A stretch of 19,849 bases of DNA from an uncultured Bacilli bacterium (GCA_947626445.1 CANQSC010000013.1:1-19849); one strand, 5' to 3'. Numbered from the stretch's first letter, positions 8,350 to 16,430 are shown. A program made the numbers and translations. Notes: a model not told the origin generated them from the letters alone.

Positions 8350-9241
8350 CCTTTTTACAACAGAAGAAGAAAGAGATAATGCTAAACTTGAAAAAGTTGT
8401 TGATATTAACTTAAATGATATTGATGACTTCCCAAATCACCCATTTAAAGTTATTGATAATGAAGAAATGGAAAAGATGAAAGATAGCATTGTAGAAAAT
8501 GGTGTATTAGTACCTGCATTAGTTAGACCAAAATCAAATGGTAAATATGAAATGATATCAGGACATAGAAGAAAGTTTGCAAGTCAATTAGCAGACAAAG
8601 AAACTATACCTTGTATTGTAAGAGATTTATCAGATGATGAAGCAGTTATAATAATGGTAGATAGTAATATGCAAAGGGAAGAAATACTACCAAGTGAGAA
8701 AGCATTTGCTTATAAAATGAAGTTAGAAGCGTTAAGTCATCAAGGAAAAAGAAATGATTTAACTTCGTGCCAAGTTGGCACAAAGTTGCGTTCTGATAAT
8801 ATTTTAGCCGAAACATCAGAAGATAGTGCAAGGCAAATTCAAAGATATATCAGACTAACTGAACTAATACCAGAATTATTAGATATGGTAGATGAAAAGC
8901 GAATTGCATTTCTACCAGCAGTAGAACTTTCTTATCTTAAAGAAGAAGAACAATATTCTTTATTAGACTGTATAGAATATAATGACGCTACACCATCTCA
9001 CGCACAGGCAATTATCTTGAAAAGATTAAGTCACGAGGGAAATCTTGATGAAGATAAAATTGATACTATTTTATCGCAAGAAAAACCTAATCAAATTCCC
9101 AAAATCAAATTTAATGAGAGTAGGATAAGAAGTGTACTCCCAAAGAATATTGAAGACAAAAAAATTGAAGATTATGTCGTAAATGCTCTTGTTTTTTACG
9201 AAAAGCATTTGCAAAAACAAAAAGCAATGGAAGCAAGATAG
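8306..9241 (+). CDS. parB: ParB/Spo0J-family partition protein
   Basis: ParB-type proteins bind a centromere-like site, spread along DNA as CTP-dependent clamps and stimulate ParA. This 311-aa protein shows the family core: INLNDIDDFPNHPF (34-47), the CTP-binding SGHRR box (85-89), and NMQREEILPSEKAFAY (121-136), then a central HTH region with SARQIQRYIRLTELIP (about 174-189) and a C-terminal domain. The start is ATG 8306, with AAGGAGG at 8290-8296 inside the end of parA; the longer open frame upstream to 8246 lacks support. A similar ParB type occurs in conjugative elements of Bacillota. No second parS-like site was found beyond the inverted repeat before parA. Confidence 0.92.
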   Translation: MAKTESKMPLPKLDDLFTTEEERDNAKLEKVVDINLNDIDDFPNHPFKVIDNEEMEKMKDSIVENGVLVPALVRPKSNGKYEMISGHRRKFASQLADKETIPCIVRDLSDDEAVIIMVDSNMQREEILPSEKAFAYKMKLEALSHQGKRNDLTSCQVGTKLRSDNILAETSEDSARQIQRYIRLTELIPELLDMVDEKRIAFLPAVELSYLKEEEQYSLLDCIEYNDATPSHAQAIILKRLSHEGNLDEDKIDTILSQEKPNQIPKIKFNESRIRSVLPKNIEDKKIEDYVVNALVFYEKHLQKQKAMEAR

Positions 9242-9289
9242 TGGGAGTAATAATTCCATTGTACCCCTTCCTACAACCTACCCCTAGTA

Positions 9290-9371
9290 TTTATACTAAC
9301 TATTTATTACTAACTGAAAAAAAATAAATATTTACACAAATGCAAAATAAAATATTTTAGTTTATACTAAC
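9290..9371 (+). promoter_or_regulatory. Direct repeat TTTATACTAAC with possible -10
   Basis: The 11-mer TTTATACTAAC occurs at 9290-9300 and again at 9361-9371. Each copy holds TATACT, a possible -10, but no convincing -35 lies 16-18 bases before either. They may be promoter elements or protein-binding sites for the exported-protein gene. Confidence 0.3.
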
Positions 9372-9400
9372 ATCAACAAACAAAGAAAGGATGATTTTGT

Positions 9401-10123
9401 ATGAAAAAAATATGTATCTTGGTAAGTATTTTAGTTTCAATAGCAGGAGGAGTTATTTTTAACATTCCAAGTAAGCAAGAAACACCAAAACTAGAACAAG
9501 TTAATGTTAGCGAAAAAATCGTGGAAGATAAAGTGGGAGAAGATTTGCAAACTGATGTTAAGAATAATCTTGCTGAAAAAAACGAAAGCAATGAAATACT
9601 AGAACAGGAACAAAAGGAAGAAAAGCAAGAAAAACAAGAAGTAAAATCAGAATCCAAACCACAAGAACAAAAAGTTTCTTCGGCAAGTAAGTCTGAAAAA
9701 AAGTCAGATAAGAGTAAAACTGAAAATAAGGCAAATAATAATGTTTCATCACAAGCGAAAGAAGAATCTAAACAAGAAGCACCAAAAGAGAACAAGAAAA
9801 GTGAACAAAATTCAAATAGTACAAACAACCAACAATCACAAAATGGAGTGACTACGAAATTTTATGAATCAATAACAGGAGGAAAGAAAGAGTTTTCTTC
9901 TGAAAGTGAAGCATTTGCTCGTGGTACAGAAATCCAAAATAAAGAATTAGACTATGTTTTAGACTATAATGAATTACACCCAGAAGCACCAATACAACCA
10001 GATATAAATTATTTTAGAGTTTATCCATCATTCATAGATGAAAACGGTAATTATTGGTATTATCTGCATTTCTTTTGTCAAAGTGGAGAGGGAAAAGATG
10101 AATACTTAAAAAATAGGTTTTAA
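9401..10123 (+). CDS. Exported/membrane-anchored low-complexity protein, unknown
   Basis: I do not recognise a family. A short basic start (MKK) precedes a hydrophobic segment at about residues 4-21, so the protein is exported or anchored by its N-terminus. Residues 27-145 are a low-complexity, charged linker rich in Glu, Lys, Ser, Gln and Asn. The last ~90 residues look folded (GVTTKFYESITGGKKEFSS; SEAFARGTEI; INYFRVYPSFIDENGNYWYY). No cell-wall sorting motif is seen. A linker plus small folded domain suggests a surface-displayed cargo protein of the element. The RBS AAAGG (9386-9390) is 10 bases from the ATG. It is the first gene after parB, with its own terminator downstream. Confidence 0.7.
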   Translation: MKKICILVSILVSIAGGVIFNIPSKQETPKLEQVNVSEKIVEDKVGEDLQTDVKNNLAEKNESNEILEQEQKEEKQEKQEVKSESKPQEQKVSSASKSEKKSDKSKTENKANNNVSSQAKEESKQEAPKENKKSEQNSNSTNNQQSQNGVTTKFYESITGGKKEFSSESEAFARGTEIQNKELDYVLDYNELHPEAPIQPDINYFRVYPSFIDENGNYWYYLHFFCQSGEGKDEYLKNRF

Positions 10124-10151
10124 TGGCTCATAATATTGAGTCATTTTTTTT
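10123..10151 (+). terminator. Intrinsic terminator after the exported protein gene
   Basis: An 8-bp stem with one G-U pair, ATGGCTCA (10123-10130) and TGAGTCAT (10137-10144), is followed by a run of T residues to 10151. Confidence 0.75.
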
Positions 10152-10183
10152 GATTAAAATTTTATACGAGGAGGTATATTATT

Positions 10184-10429
10184 ATGAATTATTTAAAGAT
10201 AAATGGGATTTATAAGCATTTTAAAGGGGATTACTATTTAGTAATTGATGTAGCAAATCATTCTGAAACAAAAGAAAAATATGTAGTTTATAGAAGATTA
10301 TATGGAGATGGTAGTCTTTGGATTAGACCTCTTGAAATGTTTTTAAGCGAAGTAGATCACAACAAATATCCTGATGTGAAACAAAAATACAGATTTGAGT
10401 TACAAGCAATAGAGAGCGTTGCAAAATAA
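10184..10429 (+). CDS. DUF1653 family protein
   Basis: This 81-aa protein matches the small DUF1653 domain over its whole length: GIYKHFKGDYYLVIDVANHSET, then YVVYRRLYGDGSLWIRPLEMF. Members are widespread in Bacillota and Proteobacteria and have no established activity; the short beta-rich domain suggests binding of a ligand or partner. A strong RBS, GAGGAGGT (10168-10175), is 8 bases from the ATG. It is the last gene before the right edge of the element. The next 180 bases (10430-10609) are A+T rich, with a repeated CCTCATTT and no gene that I can support. Confidence 0.85.
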   Translation: MNYLKINGIYKHFKGDYYLVIDVANHSETKEKYVVYRRLYGDGSLWIRPLEMFLSEVDHNKYPDVKQKYRFELQAIESVAK

Positions 10430-10609
10430 TATTAAAAGATGAACGAATGTTGTAAATTTCCTCATTTTTTCCTCATTTAGGAATACTGATAATATGAATA
10501 ATACTCATAATACTATATATATATTAATGTTCCATTGACCGTATTTTCAAGAAATAACAATAATACTATAAATACCATAAATAAGGATAATATGAGATTG
10601 TACTGAGCA

Positions 10610-10651
10610 TGTGGTTCGGGAAAGAAATATAAAAATTGTTGTGGAAAGTAG
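10610..10651 (+). repeat. attR-like: displaced secA tail
   Basis: Read in frame this encodes CGSGKKYKNCCGK and a TAG stop, the same as the end of SecA. The codon before is GCA and the one before that is TGA, so it is not a gene but a 13-codon remnant. Its 10 synonymous differences from 5814-5855 suggest it is the original chromosomal tail, displaced when the element brought its own version. Confidence 0.75.
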
Positions 10652-10944
10652 TAGATTTAATACGCGTTTGCGAGACATAGGTCTTTGAACAAATATATAA
10701 AAATGTGCTCAGAATGTGCACAAAAAAATTAAAATGTTCCCAAAAATACAAAAGGTCCCTATAAAATCAAGGGTTTCCTAATAGAAACATTTTATAATAA
10801 CATTGTAAATCAGCATTTGTGTTGATTTTTTTATGTAATTAGTATATCCTTGTGTTACCGTAAATTTTTCGATTTAAAACTGAGACTTTTTGTTAGAAAT
10901 TTTGGTGCAATGTAAATGAATAAATATTAAAACTGGCGATAAAA
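10652..10944 (+). other. Gene-free stretch resembling an integrase-upstream region
   Basis: No gene is seen. Three direct near-repeats AATGTGCTCA, AATGTGCACA and AATGTTCCCA start near 10702, 10713 and 10733, spaced like arm-type sites. A CAGCATT ... TGTTG ... TTTTTT hairpin at 10807-10832 resembles the one before int at 6037-6069. This could be the left end of an older element whose integrase has been deleted. Confidence 0.4.
10807..10832 (+). terminator. Weak hairpin with T run
   Basis: AAATCA (10807-10812) pairs with TGATTT (10823-10828) and T residues run to 10832. It resembles the terminator at 6037-6069 in position relative to the secA tail. Confidence 0.45.
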
Positions 10945-11483
10945 ATGAAACTTAATGATATGAAGAGAGCTTTTGAATTATTAGAAATGAGTGGGATTTA
11001 GGCAAAGTTGAAAGTGGGGCCAGTCGAAGATTATGGGCATGGATTTACCTACTAGAAATATTAGAAGAAACAGAGCAATTTGTTTATTATAGGGGAAATG
11101 ATAAATTGTTGGGGTTTACAGATTATTCAAAATGGAACTCAAAAAAGCATATATTAAAGAAAAAATTTTATACCTTTGTTAAAAAACAATTATATAAAAG
11201 TAAAAAAATAAAAGATGTTAATGCTTTAATTGAATATGAAAAGAATTATGATTATGTTCCTGATAATATGAAAGATTATTTTGATGGAGAATTGTCAATG
11301 TTGATTTTAGATAAATCATATAGGGGAAGAGGTATAGGCAAAAAATTATTGTTAGACGTATTTGATTTAGCCAAAAAAGACAATATGAAAAATCTTCAAA
11401 TATTAACTGATGAATCATGTAGTTATGGAGTATATGAAAGTGTTGGATGCAAAAAAGCTCTTTTCTTTGAGCTTATTTTTTAG
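10945..11483 (+). pseudogene. GNAT-family N-acetyltransferase, frameshifted
   Basis: GNAT enzymes transfer an acetyl group from acetyl-CoA. The start MKLNDMKRAFELLEM (from 10945) runs into a TAG at 10999-11001, while the continuation NEWDLGKVESGASRRLWAW lies one frame over from about 10986. A single-base change near 10985-10990 breaks the gene. The second frame is open to 11483 and contains the acetyl-CoA-binding motif RGRGIGKKLL and the family-typical LQILTDESCSYGVYESVGCKK. A TTG at 11106 could start a shorter 125-aa product, but no RBS is near. The C-terminus looks cut short and overlaps the convergent 846-aa gene by 11 bases. It is probably non-functional. Confidence 0.75.
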
Positions 11484-14013
11484 GCAATAATGTTAAAACT
11501 AGTTCTATATTATTTTCCCTTTTGTGATTATGATAAAACCTTTTATTTTTTCTTACTTCTTCAAAAATTTTCTTTGTATTTTTGGTTTTATTTTTACTTT
11601 TCTCAACTGATTTAAGAAATTTATCACCTTTTTCATATTTTTCTTGAAAATAAAATTCTCGGGCATAAATAAGTTTGATAATATCAATTTCTTCAAAAGA
11701 TAATCCTAATTGTTCACAAGCAGTTTCTACATCTAATCCTGACTCATTAATAAAAGCATTTATTTCATCAAAATTATCGATTCCGTAATAATCATTTACA
11801 TCACTATAATCAAAATCTTTTTGAGTCATTCTAAAAATAGGTTTTCGATCTTCACTTGGCATATTACCCTTTAAATCAGCAATCAATTCAGTAAAATCAA
11901 AAATTGAATTTTCTTTTTTAGCTAGATTAGTTGCTATTGTTAAATAATCTATTGCTAAAGGAATTTGCCGTTTTTTCATATATGCTAGTCCTAATTTTGA
12001 ATAAATTATTGATTTTGGGTTAGCAAATATTTGAAGTAATTGTAAATAATTTGCTATACATTCATCATAATTTTCTTCTTTATATGCTTGATTTCCTAAA
12101 TTAAAAAGATTTTTACCATCAACATATTCATCAATTGTTGGTTTATATCTTAAAACTACTTGGTGTTTATTTCCTTCATCTATTACAAAAGCTACCATAT
12201 CTTGATAGTTATTAACCATTTCAAGTATTCTATCTATTCTATCATCATCCATAGGTTTTAATAAAATAGCACCTTTTTTATCTAATAATTCTTCATATTT
12301 TTTATCCATAAATTCTTTTTCTGAATTTCTTTTTTCCTGCGTTATATCTTCTTTTTGAATTGGTTTAGATTGAACTTTTACTTGTTTTTTTGGTGGCATT
12401 ACTTCTATTGATTGTTTTTGTGATTCATTATAATTTATTTGTTGTTGAAAGTTTTCTATCGGACTTTTTTGACTATTTTCTAAAGCTTCATCTACGGTAT
12501 TTAATACAGTATTATTTCTCTTATAATCAATCATTCTTTCTGATGCTTCTAAAACTTGATATAAGCCATCAGTTATAACACATTCTTGTCCTAGTTTATT
12601 ACCTTTTGAAACTATCTCAAAATAAATTCTTGCTTCTTCAAATTTATTTTGAGATAAGTTAATATAAAACTCTTGAATATAAGTAGAAATATCAAAAGAA
12701 TAATTTTCTCTACTAATTAAAGTCAATGCTGTCATTGGTTTTGTAAAAGCTATATCTTTCTCTAATAAACTTATTTTGATAAGATCAACAATTAAGAACT
12801 CATAATCAATTTTTTTTATACTTGCTAAATAACTCCTAAGAGTTCTGAAAGAATTTTCTAAATCGCCACTCATTAAAAATTTAATAATATCTGCAAACGA
12901 TGATGTATTAATTATAGTATGTTTTTCAGTTTTAACATTATGGGGCTTTTCAAAAGACTTAACTGGTGTTTCTACACTAGTAGATACTATTTTTGGATTT
13001 TGACTAACATTATTATTTAATTTCTTGCATCTATTAATTATTTCATCAAGAAGTAATGAAATAGCATTATCATCTTTGTTAACACTATATTTTTGATTTC
13101 TATCAGTGGCTAAAGACAAAGCAAGTTCATAATTTTTACCATCTATTGCTTCAAAAATACTTGTTGTACTAAATATTTGTTTTTCTGGAATGTTCTTTGT
13201 TTGAATAATATTTAGTAATTCATTGGTAAGAATAAATGTATAATTATCTGATATACTTAGATGATGAGAAGATTCCATTTTTTTATAAAATTCAATTATA
13301 TCTTCGTATTTTTTTTGCTTAATTAAGTTAATTACATTATTTCTATTTTGTATTTGAATCTCAATTGCTTGGCTAAGTAATGTCTTAATTATTATATCTT
13401 GAACACTTAAATTTCCTTTTTCTTGAATAGCTTCATTTAATTGTTTAATGGCTAAAGTAAATCTTTGGTTTAGAGCAGATAATCTTATCTTATTTTGTAA
13501 ATGAATATTTGTATATCTTTTATCATCAAAATCAACTCTAAAATCCTCAAATTTCAAAAATTTAGCATATTCTCTATGATTTTCTGGAAGTTTTGTAATA
13601 ATACTTAGCAAATATAAATAAAAATTACTATCAGCATTATAAAACTCATTTTCGCTATTATAGAAAATGTCAAAGTATTCAAAAGCCTTATCATAATCTT
13701 TATTTTGAATACATCTTAAAAATAGTTGGAAACATACTCCTGTATGAGTTGGATCAATTTCATAACATTTTTGGAAACACTGAGTAGCTTTATCATATTC
13801 TTTTTGAGCAATTAATTGCTTACCATAATAAAATAACTCATTTACTGATTTTAAGGCATATAATCCTCTTTTAACTCTAATAATACTACCTTGTCCAATT
13901 AAATCGTTTAAATCTTTAGAATTAAAACCAAATCCATTTAATTCTTTAGTTGTTAATTCAATGCCATCTAAAACTCCTCTATATAATTTGTTTAAATTTT
14001 CTTCATTAATCAT
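11473..14013 (-). CDS. TPR-repeat protein with wHTH-like N-terminus
   Basis: Function is not known. Residues 1-53 (ELTTKELNGFGFNSKDLNDLI, then GSIIRVKRGLYAL) look like a small winged-helix domain of the kind at the start of AbiEi-type and related regulators. TPR-like repeats follow at about 58-125 (NELFYYGKQLIAQKEYDKATQCF; NKDYDKAFEYFDIF) and again at about 625-700 (LFNLGNQAYKEENYDECIANYL; AYMKKRQIPLAIDYL). The middle is helical and polar, and the end is strongly basic (KSKNKTKNTKK). No signal peptide or membrane segment is seen, so it is likely cytoplasmic. AAGGAGGTA (14021-14029) gives the start, and ATGA overlap with the upstream TPR gene shows one operon. A regulator or scaffold binding partners through TPRs is inference. 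Confidence 0.7.
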   Translation of the reverse strand: MINEENLNKLYRGVLDGIELTTKELNGFGFNSKDLNDLIGQGSIIRVKRGLYALKSVNELFYYGKQLIAQKEYDKATQCFQKCYEIDPTHTGVCFQLFLRCIQNKDYDKAFEYFDIFYNSENEFYNADSNFYLYLLSIITKLPENHREYAKFLKFEDFRVDFDDKRYTNIHLQNKIRLSALNQRFTLAIKQLNEAIQEKGNLSVQDIIIKTLLSQAIEIQIQNRNNVINLIKQKKYEDIIEFYKKMESSHHLSISDNYTFILTNELLNIIQTKNIPEKQIFSTTSIFEAIDGKNYELALSLATDRNQKYSVNKDDNAISLLLDEIINRCKKLNNNVSQNPKIVSTSVETPVKSFEKPHNVKTEKHTIINTSSFADIIKFLMSGDLENSFRTLRSYLASIKKIDYEFLIVDLIKISLLEKDIAFTKPMTALTLISRENYSFDISTYIQEFYINLSQNKFEEARIYFEIVSKGNKLGQECVITDGLYQVLEASERMIDYKRNNTVLNTVDEALENSQKSPIENFQQQINYNESQKQSIEVMPPKKQVKVQSKPIQKEDITQEKRNSEKEFMDKKYEELLDKKGAILLKPMDDDRIDRILEMVNNYQDMVAFVIDEGNKHQVVLRYKPTIDEYVDGKNLFNLGNQAYKEENYDECIANYLQLLQIFANPKSIIYSKLGLAYMKKRQIPLAIDYLTIATNLAKKENSIFDFTELIADLKGNMPSEDRKPIFRMTQKDFDYSDVNDYYGIDNFDEINAFINESGLDVETACEQLGLSFEEIDIIKLIYAREFYFQEKYEKGDKFLKSVEKSKNKTKNTKKIFEEVRKNKRFYHNHKRENNIELVLTLLPKK

Positions 14014-15014
14014 CTTTTTATACCTCCTTGTAATCTTTTGAGTTTCAATTGTTCACTTGTTGAAAACTTTTCATTATCAAATTCATTTGACAATGATACG
14101 GGATACATGGTAATTATATCTTTTGTTCCAAGAATTGTAACAACACATAAATCATTAGTAATTAATTCACCTTTGTATCCAATTGGCGTGTCTAATTTGA
14201 ATCTATACATATCTGTAAGCTCAAAATGATTTCCATTCATATCTTCAATTATTTTTCTTGCATCTAACAATAATTTTTTTGTATCAGTATATTTAAAGAA
14301 ACAACCTTTTGTTGCTTTTTCAGATTGATTTTTATGTTTTTCGATATGAAATAGTAATGTTTCATCGCTTTGATCAAATAATCTATAAATCATGTAATCT
14401 TTTATTGGATCATATATATTATCTGATAATTTTAATTGGCCTAAAAAATATTTTATATAAACATTAAAAATATTATAATAACATTTCTTTTTTTGGATTA
14501 AACGCCTTTCATCAATTTTCATAATATATTGTTGGGCATCATAAAATTTTTTTTCAAGAATGCTTAAACAAGTTAGTCCAATTGTGGATTGAATATAGAA
14601 TCTAGGATTTAATTGAAGGGTTTGATACATTTTGGCTGCTAGTTCATAATCGCCAGTTTGAACATAAAGCTTTGCTAAAGCAAGAAGGGATTTATATTGC
14701 ATATCTGGAGTAAGCATACATTCACTATAATATTTTTTGCTTTGCTCAAAATTATTTTCTATAGTTTCTAATAGTCCATATGTTTGTTTAAGAACAGGGC
14801 TATTTATATCTTGATTATTATTTAAAATTTCTCTTGCTTTAGCATATTTTCCTTCTTTAATTTCAATTTGAATAAGTTTAGATAACGATTCGATTCTAAA
14901 ATTATCATCATGATAAGAAATTTCAAACCAATATCTAGCCATTATATAATCATTATTTTTCCAACATTCTTGACCGTTAAAAAAAGCCTGTCTTGAATCT
15001 ATATTTGAAGTCAT
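14010..15014 (-). CDS. TPR-repeat protein, first gene of a two-gene operon
   Basis: This 334-aa cytoplasmic protein begins with TPR-like helices over about residues 8-170 (FFNGQECWKNNDYIMARYWFE; GKYAKAREIL; LAKLYVQTGDYELAAKMYQTL). A different C-terminal domain, about 225-334, holds FHIEKHKNQSEKATKGCFFK, then YRFKLDTPIGYKGELITNDL and ITMYPVS. I recognise the overall type, as similar pairs occur in gut Bacillota, but not a function. An AGGGGG-like RBS precedes the ATG. Its stop overlaps the next gene's start in ATGA, so the two products are probably made together and may interact. Confidence 0.72.
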   Translation of the reverse strand: MTSNIDSRQAFFNGQECWKNNDYIMARYWFEISYHDDNFRIESLSKLIQIEIKEGKYAKAREILNNNQDINSPVLKQTYGLLETIENNFEQSKKYYSECMLTPDMQYKSLLALAKLYVQTGDYELAAKMYQTLQLNPRFYIQSTIGLTCLSILEKKFYDAQQYIMKIDERRLIQKKKCYYNIFNVYIKYFLGQLKLSDNIYDPIKDYMIYRLFDQSDETLLFHIEKHKNQSEKATKGCFFKYTDTKKLLLDARKIIEDMNGNHFELTDMYRFKLDTPIGYKGELITNDLCVVTILGTKDIITMYPVSLSNEFDNEKFSTSEQLKLKRLQGGIKR

Positions 15015-15061
15015 TATGATCCCCCTCGTTCTAAAATTGCTTTACTCAAAAATTTCCTTAT

Positions 15062-15090
15062 ATAATACAGTATATTTGAAAAAAAAGCAA
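15062..15090 (-). promoter_or_regulatory. Promoter of the TPR operon
   Basis: On the minus strand, TTGCTT (complement of 15085-15090) and TATTAT (complement of 15062-15067) are 17 bases apart, about 50 bases before the ATG at 15014. Confidence 0.5.
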
Positions 15091-15154
15091 CTTAAATTGT
15101 TAATTTTACATATGCTTTGATAAGCAATTAAAAGTCGAATATTACTTAATTTGT

Positions 15155-15718
15155 TTATTTCAAAATTTGGAAGTTTTCTTGTTTTAGAAAAATATTAAGA
15201 GACATATCTTCTAATTGATAAGCTTTTTCATTAAAATTTGCTAAATCTTCTTTTAGATCAGCATATATTTTAAGTATTAAAGCTTTATATAAAATATTAT
15301 CCATATCAAGATTTATGGTTTTTAACATATAAAGCATTATTTTAAAGCGATCTGTTTCTATTAAACCATCTTGATTAGTTAAATAACAAATGTTTAAAAT
15401 ATCTGATGGAATTGTTTTTTTAAAGAAATATTGAGAATCGTTTTCAATAATAACATCATTTAATTCATCAGTATTAAATTTTAAAAATACCGTATTATTA
15501 AAATGACTTTTAGCGATTTGTTTATCATGATAAATATACATCATTTTATACCAAAAACGAGCACTGAAAATAACTGTTCCTAAAATTTCTTTAGAAGCAC
15601 ATATTCCTGTTCTGCTATCTCCAACTAATTTTGAGTTTTCCTCATTAATAGGGATTAAACCATTTTTTAAAATACTAGGTAAATTTTCTATTTTTGTAAA
15701 ATGATAAAAAGAGTTCAT
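15155..15718 (-). CDS. Small protein with possible ADP-ribosyltransferase-like N-terminus
   Basis: This 187-aa protein opens with FYHFTKIENLPSILKNGLIP, then NSKLVGDSRTGICASKEILG and FSARFW. The order His-Phe-Thr, a 'NL..ILKNGL' helix and an S(K)LVGD..TGI strand resembles the NAD-binding half of ADP-ribosyltransferase-fold proteins such as DarT/DUF4433 and related uncharacterised gut Bacillota proteins. I cannot place the catalytic glutamate with confidence, so activity is not claimed. The C-terminal half is polar and helical. It has only a weak RBS (AAGGTA) and is divergent from the thioredoxin-like gene. No antitoxin-like partner adjoins it. Confidence 0.55.
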   Translation of the reverse strand: MNSFYHFTKIENLPSILKNGLIPINEENSKLVGDSRTGICASKEILGTVIFSARFWYKMMYIYHDKQIAKSHFNNTVFLKFNTDELNDVIIENDSQYFFKKTIPSDILNICYLTNQDGLIETDRFKIMLYMLKTINLDMDNILYKALILKIYADLKEDLANFNEKAYQLEDMSLNIFLKQENFQILK

Positions 15719-15802
15719 GTAGTTACCTTCTAATCATAATTATAATATATTATGAAATTTTTGTGAAATATTTTGTTATGTTAGCTATTTTAGTTAAAGG
15801 TG

Positions 15803-15827
15803 TGATATAATTTTTTTATGGAAGGAG
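15803..15827 (+). promoter_or_regulatory. Extended -10 promoter and RBS of the thioredoxin-like gene
   Basis: TGATATAAT (15803-15811) is a perfect extended -10. GAAGGAG (15821-15827) follows, 7 bases before ATG 15835. This favours 15835 over an in-frame TTG at 15829. Confidence 0.65.
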
Positions 15828-15834
15828 TTTGTTT

Positions 15835-16395
15835 ATGAAAAAAGTTTTATTTACAATAGTAAGTTTTTTTCTAGTCTTTAGTGTTGCTAATGCTGCTGTA
15901 AGAACTGAAACCTTAAAAGAAGCTTGTGAAATTGAAGGATTAGATTGTGTAAGTAAAAAAGAATTTGATGAATCTTTACCTAATATCTATTTATTTAGAG
16001 GAGATGGGTGTCCTTATTGTAATGAGTTAATACAATTTATTGATTCAATTATTGATGATTATCAAGTAAATGTTGTAGTTTATGAAGTAAAAGATAATAA
16101 AGATAACTGGAACTTTTATAAAAAAGTTGGTAAAGAATTTGATTTTACTCCATCAGGATATCCTTACTTAGTTGTTGGTGAAGAAACTTTTGATGGTTAT
16201 GCTAGTAGTGATGATGAAGATATTAAAACGGCAATTGAAGAATTACAAAATAGTGAAGAACCTTATGATGTAGTAAAAGAATTAGAAAATACACCTGTAG
16301 ATGATGAATCTAATGATAAAGCTGTAATAGTCATTATTTTGTGTGCGGCTATTGTCATGGGTGGATACCTAATATTTAAAATTAAAAATAAATAA
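15835..16395 (+). CDS. Membrane-anchored thioredoxin-like protein (CPYC)
   Basis: This 186-aa protein has a Sec signal peptide (MKKVLFTIVSFFLVFSVANA, likely cut after Ala20). The extracytoplasmic thioredoxin-like domain has the redox motif Cys59-Pro-Tyr-Cys62 in RGDGCPYCNEL and the cis-proline loop SGYPYLVVG (Pro110). A membrane anchor at about 162-182 is followed by a basic tail. Its likely role is disulfide exchange on exported proteins at the outer face of the membrane. Two more Cys, in the mature N-terminus (ACEIEGLDC), are unusual and could be a second redox pair. CPYC is the glutaredoxin-type dithiol sequence, here used in an exported protein. It is monocistronic with its own promoter and terminator. 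Confidence 0.82.
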   Translation: MKKVLFTIVSFFLVFSVANAAVRTETLKEACEIEGLDCVSKKEFDESLPNIYLFRGDGCPYCNELIQFIDSIIDDYQVNVVVYEVKDNKDNWNFYKKVGKEFDFTPSGYPYLVVGEETFDGYASSDDEDIKTAIEELQNSEEPYDVVKELENTPVDDESNDKAVIVIILCAAIVMGGYLIFKIKNK

Positions 16396-16416
16396 CTAGA
16401 ATTTCTAGTTTTTTTT
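16394..16416 (+). terminator. Intrinsic terminator after the thioredoxin-like gene
   Basis: AACTAGA (16394-16400) and TCTAGTT (16404-16410) form a perfect 7-bp stem with a 3-base loop and a T run. Confidence 0.75.
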
Positions 16417-16424
16417 AATTGTCA

Positions 16425-16430
16425 TATAAT
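16425..16430 (+). promoter_or_regulatory. -10 element directly before the GDPD gene
   Basis: A consensus TATAAT ends 6 bases before the ATG at 16437. Transcription would then start at about the start codon, giving a leaderless message. No -35 of quality is visible. Confidence 0.45.

Larger units (their letters stand above)
5814..10651 (+). mobile_element. Integrative element in the 3' end of secA, about 4.8 kb
   Basis: The element is bounded by two copies of the secA tail (13 codons plus stop), at 5814-5855 and 10610-10651. Next to the left copy are arm-type repeats and a tyrosine integrase, the usual layout of a genomic island using a gene's 3' end as attachment site. Cargo is parA, parB, an exported protein and a DUF1653 protein. 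No relaxase, type IV secretion, replication or phage structural gene is visible, so it is a small satellite-like or deleted island. The integrase frameshift suggests it is now fixed unless helped in trans. Confidence 0.75.

Noticed and set aside
9373..9828. Minus-strand frames opposite the low-complexity gene
   Set aside because: They are the antisense of a Glu/Lys-rich coding region and lack starts with ribosome binding sites.
10610..10651. A separate small SEC-C protein gene
   Set aside because: A TGA lies two codons before the homology, which ends after 13 codons; it is a displaced gene end.
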